A stretch of DNA of 64,000 bases, taken from the NCBI GenBank assembly GCA_002917775.1, contig KZ627146.1, positions 937,678-1,001,677 on the forward strand. The letters run 5' to 3'. Source of the stretch: Glaciozyma antarctica PI12 (Eukaryota > Basidiomycota > Microbotryomycetes > Kriegeriales > Camptobasidiaceae). Shown piece by piece: positions 24,434-34,709 of the stretch. How positions within the stretch are numbered: position 1 is the first letter of the stretch; every line of letters starts with the position of its first letter. The notes beneath the pieces are model-generated. The model ran no database searches. It was not told the DNA's origin and saw only the letters and a program-made list of their open reading frames with translations. Position numbers and translations under genes: made by a program.

Positions 24434-25404
24434 ATGCCTCGCGAGCTCGCCGCTCCAGCTCGTCCGATTCCTTCTCGAACTACGCTCCCCACTCTCCCGA
24501 CCGAGCTCAAAGCGTACATCGTGAGCCTGGCTGCGGAGCAGCAAAGCAGCGCCTCGGTTTTGTGGCTGGTGAATGTGGAGTTTAGCGAGCTCGCCGCGAT
24601 TCACGTTTTCGGGGTATGTCTAGTAGAAGCTCCGAACCTCGTGAGTGTTATTGACCGTCTCAGCAGGTCCTCAAAGCGAGCTGCAGCCGCAGGCCTACGT
24701 TTCGCTCTCATGTCCTCCCACGCCGCGCGTCCCTCATCTCTCACGTCGACATCAATTCCAGCGTTCGAGCCGACGTCAAATACACGCTCGCGATACTACC
24801 CTCTTTGCCTCGACTTCAGCACGTCACGATCTCTCGCAGCGCGGTCTATGGAGCTTACGACAACGGTTACATGAGCTTCGACACCACGCTTCATCTGGAC
24901 GAGATGTGGGACGCTTTGCAGGCCGTGGCGACTTCCATAACCTCTCTTAGCCTTTCCCACTTCCATGCGATTTCGGCAGACCACCCTTTACCGCGCCTGT
25001 GCACCTTTCGCAACCTCGACACGCTCTCAATCCTCGGCCTCTTCACGTCGCCCACCGCTTCGATCCACAATAGTCCTTCTTTCGACCTACCCCCGGTTCA
25101 ACACCTCACCCTCACCTCGGCCCTCTGGGCAAGCGACTTTATTACCCCCTTCCTCACACGCCTCTCTCCGACGCCAACCCTTAGAACTCTCACCCTCGAC
25201 ACGAGGAACCCAAAGAACCCTTCCACCTCTTACAACACTCTACTCGCGCGCATCGAGGCCGAAAAGGACACCTCCCTTCGAACGATCATTATCTCCCCTC
25301 CCCGTCATCCCGCGTGGGTTCGCGAACCCGCGGAGCATATCGCCGCTTTTGAGCGGGTTAAGGTGGGCTGCAAGGAGCGTGGGATTGTTCTTGTGTGCGC
25401 TTGA
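24434..25404 (+). CDS. F-box/LRR-like protein
   Basis: Only copy of the local F-box-like family that reads without a break. ATG 24434 gives an F-box-like start (TLPTLPTELKAYIVSLAAEQ, then LWLVNVEFSELAAIHVFG). One intron (GTATGT to CAG, ending 24664) leads into VLKASCSRRPTFRSHVLPRR. Leucine-rich repeats run from AILPSLPRLQHVTISRS through RNLDTLSILGLF and LPPVQHLTLTSALW to TLRTLTLDTRNPK. It stops at 25404 after CKERGIVLVCA. By family it would pair with Skp1 to recruit SCF substrates; the target is unknown. It has diverged strongly from the copies at 20.6 and 26.7 kb, lacking their QQDDN/RERM segment. Confidence 0.7.
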
Positions 25405-26000
25405 GGCGGTGGAGGTGTGCTGGTGGTCGGAGGAGAGCGGTCGGGGGCTGGTGGAAGGTGCGAGGAGGACGGAGGAGCTTGCGAGGTCGGAGAGGAGCAG
25501 CTGTGAGGTGCGGGAGTGCGATATTGAGGAGTCAACAGGATCGAACTGGCGTGATTTTGTTGTAAAGCTGGAAAGGAAGTTCGTGTTTGTGCTGAGGAAG
25601 GAGTCTTGCGAAGCCGCTGCCGAGATTCCTTCATCCAGCTCCCCTGCGTGCGAGACGATTTTCGCTCCTCTGCAAGCACGTCCTGTTCGCTCTTCGTTTT
25701 CGATTCGCAAGCTTCTGAACCGACCTCGTCTCACGAGCGACGAGAGGGCGAAGATGCAAAGCTCGCTAGCGAGAAGACATTCCTGGTCTCTCATTTCTCT
25801 CCTCGCTTCCTCACCTCACCTCGCCACACGCCACAAAACAGGTCGCTGCCTACAGGTACTTCTACCGTGCCCTCATTCACGCCCGATGTGTAGCCACACC
25901 TCCCTTCTCCCTCCGCTTCAGCGGGAACTCCCAGCTGACGTCAAGCTCCTCTCCTTCGCCTCCTCGGTCCGCCTCCTCCAGTCAACGAAGCTCACAAGCG
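25405..26000. other. Intergenic region
   Basis: No gene recognised in this 596-bp stretch. A long open frame crosses it, but it also runs antisense to nothing conserved and overlaps the preceding gene out of frame, so I treat it as chance. It probably holds the 3' UTR of the F-box-like gene and the promoter of the small gene at 26001. Confidence 0.4.
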
Positions 26001-26442
26001 ATGTCGCCCCCCAAGAAGGTGCGTCACGCCCTTCCTCACTCCGCACAGCGCTAACCTCTCCCAGCTCAACACCACGACCCTGAACCGCGAATGCGTCTCC
26101 TCCGTTGCGCGCTCTCAAGTGCAAGACGAGGCAGCTCGCTCGGCGCCAGAAGAAGCAAATGCTATCCACGGAGCGGGAGGACAGAAGGATTTCGAGAGGG
26201 AGGAGGGGGAGGTGGAGCCGGGGAAGGTGCGTCTCGCTGCGATGGAGCTGAGGGACCGGGGCTGATTGGCGCAGCCGAAGGGAGAGGTGGGTGAGAAGGA
26301 TTTAGCTGGGCCGGGGTATGGGATTGCGGGAGAGAGAGGAGCGGATGAGGGAGTGAGTACGTGGCTGCGAAGGTGGAAGCGAGCTGATTTTGACGAGCAG
26401 ATTCAGGACAGGAGGGACGAGGGGAGGAGGGGGAAGCTCTGA
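26001..26442 (+). CDS. Small charged protein, unknown
   Basis: Four-exon model of about 100 residues. ATG 26001 gives MSPPKK, donor GTGCGT, then LNTTTLNRECVSSVARSQVQ, HGAGGQKDFEREEGEVEPGK, PKGEVGEKDLAGPGYGIAGE and IQDRRDEGRRGKL before TGA 26440-26442. Three introns with GTGCGT or GTGAGT donors, GCTGATT branch motifs and GCAG/CCAG acceptors all keep frame, which is the main support. The product is hydrophilic, rich in Glu, Gly and Lys, without signal peptide or membrane helix. I do not recognise the family. It could be a stress-induced disordered protein. Confidence 0.5.
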
Positions 26443-26687
26443 GAGCGAAGGAGCGCTACTGGGACTGCATGGAATAGGATGAACGAGTGCTTTCAAGCTC
26501 GTTCATTGCAGTAATCAAGCTGCGAGACACGAAAGAGTCCTCGAGTGTTTCGGTCGCTCCTCGCTCGACACACCACCGGCGTTTTCAGCTGCGCCGTTCC
26601 TCTCTCCCTGCCCTGCTCAATCTCCTCGACGCGCGCTGTGTCGCACTCAGTTCATTGCCAAGCTACCCTCTCCAAATTCCAATTCCC

Positions 26688-28200
26688 TCAATCCCTCGCA
26701 AGCGCCATCATCTCCCTCAACCCCTCCAGCATCGGCACCATCCTTTCCACTCCTCCTCGCAAATCCCCATCCAACCGCATCCTCGCCATCTGCGCCAATC
26801 CGCTTCGCAAGATCGCGTCGACAGCATCGCACTGCCATCGAGCGTCCTTCGCCTCCTCGGCGGGGTCCAACTCCACCTCTGTGCGGGACGAGCCAGCGGC
26901 AAATGGGTCGTCAGATGGGTGGAGGCGAATGAGGTTGATATGGGGGCTGCACGCTACTCGGAGCTCTTCGAGGACGGAGATTGAGGCGAAGGTGTCAGGG
27001 AGAGTGACGTAGAAGGTGGGTAAGGATGGAGACAAGGTGTAGTAGGTGCAGCCGAGGAGGATAGAGGAGTAGCAGAGGAATTTTCGTAAGTCGGAGAGGT
27101 CGAGGGAGAGGGACTGGAGAGATGGCGCGGCGAGATGGGTGGCGAGGTGCGCGGCGACGTTCCCTCCTAGGCGTAGGTTCCGGAGGAGAGGAAGCTGGAA
27201 TGCAGGCTCCTTTTTCCACTCCCTCCACAGCCCGGAATCCAGGAACTCTGCGCTGACTTCGAGCGTCTCCAGCTGGCTCCAACAGTTGATGAACGCCAGA
27301 TCGGTTTCAACGAGAATGGCGAAGTTGAGTCGGAGCGTGCGAAGGTGAGACCCTGCTTTCCACGACCGCCCTGTCCACTGCTTCCCGAGGCTACCTGGCT
27401 GGCGAGCATCAGAGAGGTCGAGGTCGAGGTGCTCGAGAGCACCAAGCTCCGCGAGGGCGCCGCAAAGTGCGTCCAGGCCATCCTCGTCGGAAGGATTGGG
27501 CATTTCCAGTGCGATGCTCTTTAGGTTGGGGCAGAGCAAGACAAGGGCAGCGGTGGGTCTCGTGTCGACGTAGTTCAGGACGAGCGACGTTGTTCGAGCG
27601 CCCGCCGCTGCCAACGCGTCCCTGATCGCGTCCACACGCTCATCTTGACCGCGTTCGAACGGAGGTAGGATATCGAAGAGGCAATCGGTGGAGGCCTGCT
27701 GCATGGAGAGCTGGCGAAGGTTGGGGAAGGTGCAAAGGACGGAGATGGTGTGTTCGAGTTCGGCGCGGCTGGCGTCGTCGAGACAAACGTCCCTGATGTG
27801 GGAGGAGCGGCGGCGGAAGATTTGATACTGAAACGGCGGAATCATCGAGCGGCTCGCTTTCAGCACCTGGAGTTCCGAGCAGCAGGCGTCAGCTCTCCCC
27901 CCCTTGAAGCTTGAACCTCCGTTGAACTCACCTTGAAGAGATGAACCGCCGCCAGCTCGCTAAGCTCCTTGTTGACCATAAACAGCGCATTCGTACTCCT
28001 TTCATACCACTCGGTTCCAACGAGCTGGCCCGATCCTGCGCCGCCTGCCCTCCTCGCGTCATCCGCTCGCGGTAGTTGTCGTCCTGCTGCCGAGCCACCT
28101 TGACGATCTCGGCCTTGATTTCGACGGGGAGATCGAGGAGGGTGACGCGAGGAATTCTCGAGAGAGATTCACTTGAGGAGCTTGGGCTGGGGCTAGCCAT
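26688..28200 (-). pseudogene. F-box/LRR-like gene with one frame break
   Basis: ATG 28200 opens IPRVTLLDLPVEIKAEIVK and the same N-terminal exon as the copy at 20636. Near 28025 one A is missing (GCCAGCTCG here against GCCAAGCTCG there), shifting frame before VGTEW. After the shift the N-exon continues to HLFK and its GTGAGTT donor. The second exon is a long unbroken LRR frame: VLKASRSMIPPFQYQIFRRR, SVLCTFPNLRQLSM, LVLLCPNLKSIALEMPN, LEHLDLDLSDARQPGSL and LRTLRLNFAILVETDLAFI, ending LEGLREMMALARD-stop at 26688. Apart from that base the gene looks sound, so a consensus error cannot be excluded; if so it is a working F-box-like gene. Confidence 0.6.
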
Positions 28201-28454
28201 GGTGAAGGGAGAGTCGAGAGAGGAGAGTCGAGGGGAGGGAGGTCCTGCTGAACGAGGGAGCAAGGTAGCGGGGTCCTGAGCTTCGCAAGCGCACACAGAG
28301 ACTGACACTCACCTGAACTGGTGCTTGAGAGCGCGCTGGCCGTCGAGCAAGCTTCCGATAACGTGGGGAGAGGTCAAGAGGGAACCGCCAGGCGAAGCAG
28401 ATTGACCTCCTCCCTTCGCCTCCGCTGCTGCTCTCCCAACGCTCCTACTCAGGA

Positions 28455-29580
28455 ATGGCTCACGCCTGGTTAGTGGATGAGCACTCGCACCCGGACCCTC
28501 GTCCCGCTCCCGCCCTCCCTCGAGACCCAGAGGAGACCTTCACCAGGTGCGTCCTCCGTCCCTCTGACCGCCGTCGCCTGTTAACCGCTCCGCAGATTAA
28601 CCTCTCCTTTCCCCTTTCCGACCTCCGCGAGCTATCCGCCTCCCAGCTCGTCGTGCTTCCCTTCCATCGCGACGTCGGCGAACCGATCCTCTCTCTTGCG
28701 CGCGAGGAGCTCAAGCAGCGGCGCACTCGAGCTCAGCAGCTTCAGGAATCAGCGACGAACGACTGGAGAATCAGCACTGAGCTGTGGGAGCTCGGGGAGA
28801 TGAAGCTCCTGGGAGGACTGCGCGGGCTGGGAGCTGAGCTGGGTCGACCTGTTGCCGACTACTTCTTTTCGGAACCGCCGGAGGTCAGGACTGAGCGAAG
28901 TATCGTATCGCTCGGGGAGGATTGGGGAGCGATGAATTGGGAGCGCGAGGAGATGGAGCTCGCGGGTTGATCGCCGTATCGCGTTTCACAGCGCGACGTT
29001 CTGCGCTTCGAGCGTCGGTGAGAGAGGCTAGGGGTGCTGGGGGAGAAGGGGGAGGAGGTGGGATTCGTGATGCCGAAGAGGCCGGTGTTGACGGTAGGAC
29101 TGAGGCAGGCGACGACGTGGATGTGGGGACGGCCAGGGGGGGCGAGTTGGAAGGAGCTGAGGTGGTTGTTGGAGGATGCGCCGATTGAGCTGTTCGGAAT
29201 GGGTTCGTCCTCTCCTACCCGCTTTCGACGTACTGGCTGCTCACGCACTCTTCGCAGCCCGCACTCTCGCAGATGTCCCTGGCTACGCGATGAGCGTCGA
29301 CAAAGCTTGGTACGACATGCAGGCCTACCTCCTCCGCGTTATGCGGTCTGGTGCGCCGACGAACGCTCATTTCGAGCGCGTCAAGGCGCTCGTCGCGTTC
29401 CTCCGGCCCACCTCCAAAGCCGAGGGGGAAATGAGGAGGAGAGCGTTCTTTCTCGATCGGCAGGGAACACCGAGGAATCGGCCGTGGAAGCGCTACCTTG
29501 AGGGAGAGGAGGAGGACTTGCTGGAGACGCTCGATGGATTGGCGAGGGCGAGGGCGAGGCAGGAGGGTGTTGGAATGTAG
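28455..29580 (+). pseudogene. Unnamed-family gene, broken (relative of 17 kb locus)
   Basis: ATG 28455 reads MAHAWLVDEHSH, then QINLSFPLSDLRELSASQL, LSLAREELKQRRTRAQQLQ and GLRGLGAELGRPVADYFF, matching the locus at 16851-18193. Two TGA codons (28968-28970 and 29019-29021) cut the frame, each one change from CGA or TGG. After them the family resumes: LGVLGEKGEEV, SWKELRWLLEDAPIELFGMG, one clean intron ending at 29259, then TLADVPGYAMSVDKAWYDMQ and KALVAFLRPTSKAEGEMRRR to the stop at 29580. A Pro-rich middle present in the relative is missing. An unusual intron covering the stops is the main alternative. No known domain recognised. Confidence 0.55.
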
Positions 29581-29714
29581 GGGGACTTTCAGATCTCTTC
29601 GCAGTCTTTCCAGACTCATGAAGTTGTGCACAAACGACAAACATTGCATTCTAAAAAGCGAGAAAGTCAGTTGCGTTCCTGCGATGACAGCGAAAGCGAC
29701 GCCGACTCACCTAT

Positions 29715-30708
29715 CTACCCACCCGTCTCTATCTCCGCCTGAGCACCCATATCCTCTCTCGCATTCACATCCATCTCAAGCCCACTCTCCTCTACATCCC
29801 ACTTCTCCGCCATCTCCCTCATAAACTCGGAGCTTCCAAACTCCCTCACCGTCCAAGGCACCTCCCCACTCCCCTCCCTCCACTCCTTGATCCTCTTCCT
29901 CCCTTCCACCGCCACTCTCAGCTCTTCGCACTTTGGATGCCGCCTCTCCATCCCCCCACCCTCTCCCGCTCCTAGCGTCCTCGGGAAGATCTCCTCGACC
30001 AGCGAAATGGCACTACAAGCCGTCGCTGCCGCTGCGGAAAGCGAGGATCCAGGACAGCCGAGTGTGAGAGGGGCAGAAAGGAGGGGAGGAAAAAAGGAGG
30101 ACGCGAGGTGGAAGGAGAGGGAGGAGAGGTACGGGTGGACGATCGAATGGAGGAGTTGGTGCCGGTGGGGAGGGGAGAGCCAGGTAGGCGAGGAGGAGAG
30201 GGAGATGACGCGGTTGAGGAAGTAGGAGGAGGCTTCTCGGACCATCTCGAGGCGCGCTGCAGCGTCGGGTGCGAGCTGGGTGGGGGTTAGCTGGGGGAGA
30301 GAAGGGCGGAGGGAGGACGTACGGGGATCGCACCGGGGGGTGAGAGCTTTCCTTCGAGGTACTTGAGAATCGCGCCAGTCTCCCCGATGCGAGTGTCGTT
30401 CCCTCCTCTCGCGCCATGGCCAAACTGAAGCACTGGGAGAGCGCCGAAGGGATAGTCAGGAGCACAGGCCTTGCCCGCTTCCTTGATCGCTGCCCAGTCC
30501 TGCGTCGTCGGTATTGTTGGTAAGGCTTTCGGTAACGAGTGGGGAGAGATTACGCACCTCCACAGAAACGATCTCGTGCTCAAAGGACGTCCCGGAGTCG
30601 ACGAGCAAGAGCAGGATGGGCTCGGTTCTCCCTTGAGCAGAAGTCAGCCAGGTCCGTCGCCAGTACAGGGGGCTACGCACCTCGAACGGGCAAGTAGGTC
30701 AGCTTCAT
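29715..30708 (-). CDS. Glutathione S-transferase-like protein
   Basis: Sigma-like GST fold: ATG 30708 gives MKLTYLPVRG, spliced to RTEPILLLLVDSGTSFEHE, the thioredoxin-like N-domain with the usual Tyr near residue 4. DWAAIKEAGKACAPDYPFGA and LPVLQFG carry the cis-Pro loop, and IGETGAILKYLEGKL is the glutathione-binding (E/D)S-like segment, here ETG. The helical C-domain follows (EMVREASSYFLNRVI). It would conjugate or reduce electrophiles with glutathione in the cytosol. It ends EIETGG-stop at 29715. A canonical donor (GTGAGTCGG) begins four bases after the stop and has a matching branch site and TTTTTAG acceptor, so a 3'-UTR intron is likely. Confidence 0.72.
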
Positions 30709-30852
30709 CTTGTAGCGAACGAGTAGCTGAAGCGGAGGGACGAAAGCGAAGCCGAAGTGACGCACCGTTCGAGTCCGCGTACATCTGGGTCGGCGCGCAA
30801 GCTCCTCCTCGTGTTCCTCTCCTAGCCCTGCCCGACCAAACGCCCGCTCCGA

Positions 30853-32485
30853 ATGGCGACCACCACTGCCGCCCAGCTACTCAGCAGGACCTTTGGAACG
30901 ATCGCCGCACTCGCGTCCGCCGTCGAGGAACTGGACGAGGTCGCGTTGAAGCGAGCGGAGCGGTGCGGGCGGGAGCTCAGAGGGCTGGTGGAGATGACTA
31001 GATGAGCGCAGGACGTGCCAAAGGTAAGCAGCTTGGGGTGTCTTCAGGCGGAGGCGGGAGCTAACGCGACTCGCTCTGCAGAGCGTCGTCGACCTCCTCC
31101 TCGAAGCAGAGCAGCACGCTAGACCCAAGCGAGGGAGCGTCTCTCTTCGGCGGGCGACAGAAGCCCTACTCGCGCTCAGCCAGGCCGGCAGCATCCTCTC
31201 GCACCAACTCTATCCGCCGACACCTCCCCTTCCCCTCCTCCCCTCGATCATCCAAACTCGCATGCCCGTCGAGCTCCTCCAGATCATCTTTGCGCATGCG
31301 CAGGAGGAGCACGAGTACGACGACCCGGTTGACCGGCAGCGGTACAACATCGGCCTTTCCACCCTCTGCAAGGCTTTCTAGCGCTCCATCCAGCCTCGAC
31401 TCCACTCCGAACTCCACATCACCCGCACCTCCCAACTCTCCGGCGTCTTCGCATCTCTGAGCGAAGCCCGTCTCAGCCGGGTCGAATTCTGCAGCCTGGA
31501 CATCGACGTCGCGGAGCTTGCCTGGGAGGAAAGTCACTGGCACGGGCAGCACCTGGTGCCTCTCTTCAACGCCCTCAACCACCTCATGCGATTGGAGATA
31601 AGGATCGTCGACTTGGAGATCTCAGGAAGCACCTTCGACCGCGTTCGCGACGCAATCGGCTCGTGGACACAGCTCCACAGCCTCTTCCAAGGCCACCTTC
31701 CAGGCCTGGACCGCTACCAACTCGAGATTGACGGAGACGACGACAACTACTTCCAGAAGTCGCTCATCACGCAAGACGAAGGACAGCAGATCAGCCCGCA
31801 CAGCTTCATCTGCCGCGACGGGCCTCCCCCAGCCAGTCACTATGACCATCCCTCGGAACTTGGTTTCGGCGAGAAGCGAACGGTCGTTGCAAAGCCCTAC
31901 CAAATCCTCGCCGTTCCATTCTTCTCCTTCTTCCCCTTCGACCTCCTCGAACTCCTCTCACCCACCAACTCCGTCCTCACCCACCTCGAAGCCAACATCA
32001 CCCTCTCCTCCCTCCCCCAAGACCTAACCGACTTCGTAACCCTCTTCACCCTTCTCTCCCCCTACCTCGTCCACCTCGTCCTCCGCCTAGATATCGAGGA
32101 ACGCGATCTCACCACCGATATCACCATCGCGGTCGCCCTTCTCCGCTGCCCGAAGCTCGAGACCCTCGCGATCGGCGGGCAAGGACTCTCGTTACGCCTT
32201 CCCCAGCTGCTGTCCCCGTTGCTGGTGTCGGAGATCACCTTCCTCCCAGCGTACGGCGTTCCCGACGACGAGGAGGACATCTATATCGAGAGCATGTTGG
32301 GGGACATTGGCTACATGCTCAAGAACGGCGGGCTGCGGAACCTGCGAACGGCGACGGTGTACCTTGGACCGGCGGGCGAGAGGAGGATAGATACGGCGAC
32401 GCTGCGGGACTTGAAGGGACATGCGAAGAAGCGGGGGATCGAGGTGTGTGTGAGGAGGATCCCAGCAGAGCCGGTAGAGGATTGA
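30853..32485 (+). pseudogene. F-box-like gene with in-frame stops
   Basis: ATG 30853 gives AAQLLSRTFGTIAALASAVE, an intron ending at 31080, then SVVDLLLEAEQHARPKRGSV and an F-box-like segment IIQTRMPVELLQIIFAHAQE. The frame is stopped by TAG 31379-31381 between LSTLCKAF and RSIQPRLHSELHITRT, then stays open for 368 codons to 32485. The open part has LRR-like texture (FDLLELLSPTNSVLTHLEAN, LLRCPKLETLAIGGQGL, GGLRNLRTATVYLGPAGE). A TGA at 31003-31005 lies near the intron and is avoided if the donor is GTGGAG at 30986, so only the TAG is certain. TGG or CAG to TAG is one transition. Expression of the downstream part alone is possible. Confidence 0.6.
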
Positions 32486-32922
32486 AATCATCGACTTCGC
32501 GGAGAACAGGTCGAGGTCCCTCGTCTCTCGCAACTCTAACTCACGCTCCATTCGCACACGAATCATCTCATCTGCGTCTGTTGTGCGTCTGCTGCTTCTC
32601 GTACTCACGGCGGCGTGCCTGCCATCAGCTCGACCTCGCACACAGAGGCGGGCCTACTCAGTCGCCTCGCCAGTCTCGCTCTAGATTCGCCACTCCTCGA
32701 GCCTCGCTGCTATGTCGGCGCGCACCTCTGCCTCCTCCCCCGCTCCTCTGCGAGGGGAGAAAGGAGACCCGCTCCCCCTCATCTCCACAAACCCGTCGCG
32801 TTCCGGGCGTTTAGCCGCCGCTCGCTGCGGACCGAACGAGAAGATCTGCGGCTGTTCTGTTTTGCGTTCTCCGGTTTCGCTTCCTCTTGCGCTCTCACGT
32901 CGGCGCGCGCTCTCGTAGCTCG
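32486..32922. other. Intergenic region / transporter 5' region
   Basis: This 437-bp gap runs from the F-box-like stop to the transporter ATG. Short overlapping frames here use no convincing start. It probably holds the promoter and 5' UTR of the transporter. Confidence 0.4.
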
Positions 32923-34343
32923 ATGACTCATACGCCGAGGGAGACGTCTGAGCTGTTCGTCAAGAACGCGCGGCTCAGGCATGAGCAGGGGTGGGTTCTT
33001 GCGCTGGCGAAGGTGCGTCGTGCGATCACGCCTTCTCTGCGTTCGCGATAAGGCTCAAAGGTGCTGCGATAGAGCAGTTGGAGGAGGGAGGGGACTGTCA
33101 GAAAGAGCTGGCGCTGGATCCGGAGCTGACGGCTTCCTTTTGCAGGCGTTCATGGGCGGGGTGCTCCTCTCGCTTGGGGGTCTCTTCAGCTTGGTTCTGG
33201 GGGGCGGATTAACGGACATTGGGCTCACTAATCCTGGTACGTCGTGTGGGCTGTGTAGCGGCGACGGAGCGAGAGCTAACGCGGCGTCGCGGCAGGGATC
33301 AGCAAGTTCTTCAGCGCGCTCGTCTTTCCCATCGGGCTCATTATGATCACTCTACAAGGAGCAGACCTTCGTAAGGATGCGTAACAAACCTTGTGAGCGT
33401 ACAGTACTGATCTCTCTGCCGAGCAGTCACCGTCAGTTATGGCAACCTGTTCGTTCCTCCCTCGCGCTCGCTTCCTCGAGCTTCGCTGATCCTCAACTTC
33501 AGCCCTCATGGCCGTAATTCGCCATCAAACACCCTGGTGGACGTACCCCTGGAGCTTAGGAATCGCCACCGTCGGAAATCTCGCAGGCTCGCTTTGGACC
33601 GCTGCTCTCCTCGGTCACTGGAGCGGGATCGTCTCGCAGCCTCCTTACAGCACCTACATCATCTCTTTCGCGCATAAGAAGGTCATGGAAGCCACCTTTA
33701 CGCAGATTTTGTGCCGTGGGATCGGCTGTAATCTCGTGCGTTCGGCATTCGCTCCTCTCGCTTCGCCACTGACGCCTCGCAGCTGGTGTGTATCGGTGTC
33801 TATCAAGCGTACATGGCGACAGAAGTCTCCGGCAAGATTATTGCTATTCATCTGCCCATCTTCACCTTCGTTGCGTGCGTCAGGCCTGTCCTTTCTTCTC
33901 CGTCAAATCGAACCTGACGCTCGTGCTGTTCCTCCCAGATGCGCTTTCGACCACGTCGTTGCCAACATGTTCTCAATCCCTCTTTCAATGATGCTTGGTG
34001 GAGACATCTCTATCGGCTTCTACATCTGGAAATCGGTAAGCTCGCTCGCTTCATCCCTCGCTCCCTCGCTCTGTTCTTCTCGTACTCAACGCCGCTGTCG
34101 CACCGCAGATGGTCCCAAGCTTCATCGGAAATGTGATAGGAGCCGCGTTCCTCGCCCTCCCTCTGATTTGTGAGTCCCTGAGCTCGAGCGAACCCAGCGA
34201 GATCATCGCAGCGAGGAACGAATCCTGACTCCTCTCCTCTAGATTTCCATCTCATGGACCACACCGAGCGACCGCGATTATTTGGGGATAGTACAGACTC
34301 GACTAGGCGAGGAAGCTTTGAGGGCCCTGGCAAGGGTGTTTAG
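32923..34343 (+). CDS. Formate/nitrite transporter (FNT) family channel
   Basis: Plasma-membrane anion channel of the FocA/NirC family, moving formate, nitrite or related small acids. ATG 32923 reads MTHTPRETSELFVKNARLRH. Spliced exons give AFMGGVLLSLGGLFSLVLGG, GISKFFSALVFPIGLIMI, TLQGADL, VIRHQTPWWTYPWSLGIATV, HKKVMEATFTQILCRGIGCN, LVCIGVYQAYMATEVSGKII and the signature FDHVVANMFSIPLSMMLGGD, about six helices in all. It stops after GKGV at 34341-34343. The junction after GADL (33370-33500), where relatives have a TSN loop, joins in frame only if the acceptor is CCGTCAG rather than GAGCAG, leaving DLLMATSLMAV; otherwise one base is wrong there. Confidence 0.82.
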
Positions 34344-34709
34344 AGGAGGGAGGACGAGAGGGGAGGACGTTAGGCAGCGACTGGCTAGTCGCTTGTACTG
34401 GATAGAACTGCTGGATTTCTTCGCAACTGTAACTACCAGTAAACAAGCCTTGGAACTGACTCTTGTACGAGCTGGGAGGGGAGGAAGAAGAGAAGGAAAG
34501 GCGGAGTGCCCCCTGCATGGCCCGCCGCGCGAACAGGCCTTGAGTTCGTTCGCGCTGTTGCTCCTCTGTCTCCTCCCACACCCCGCCCAACCTCTCAGCT
34601 CGCCGCCGTCGCCACAGTACCTCCACCCCACCACACCTTTCCCCCACGCCACTCCCTGCACCCCCCGCCCATCGAACGCTCACCACCACTCTCCCTCCCT
34701 CGCGGAGTC
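34344..34709. other. Intergenic region
   Basis: The 366 bp between the transporter stop and the G-patch ATG hold no separate gene I can support. The G-patch frame extends upstream of its ATG without stops, but with no better start codon. Confidence 0.4.

Noticed and set aside
24965-26083. A 372-codon plus-strand open frame overlapping the F-box-like gene.
   Set aside because: Composition is Arg/Ser-rich as in shifted frames of GC-rich genes; the overlapping frame has conserved LRR content and a clean intron.
30990-31010. TGA 31003-31005 as a second certain lesion of the F-box-like gene at 30.9 kb.
   Set aside because: An alternative donor at 30986 (GTGGAG) puts the TGA inside the intron and keeps frame, so it need not be a break.
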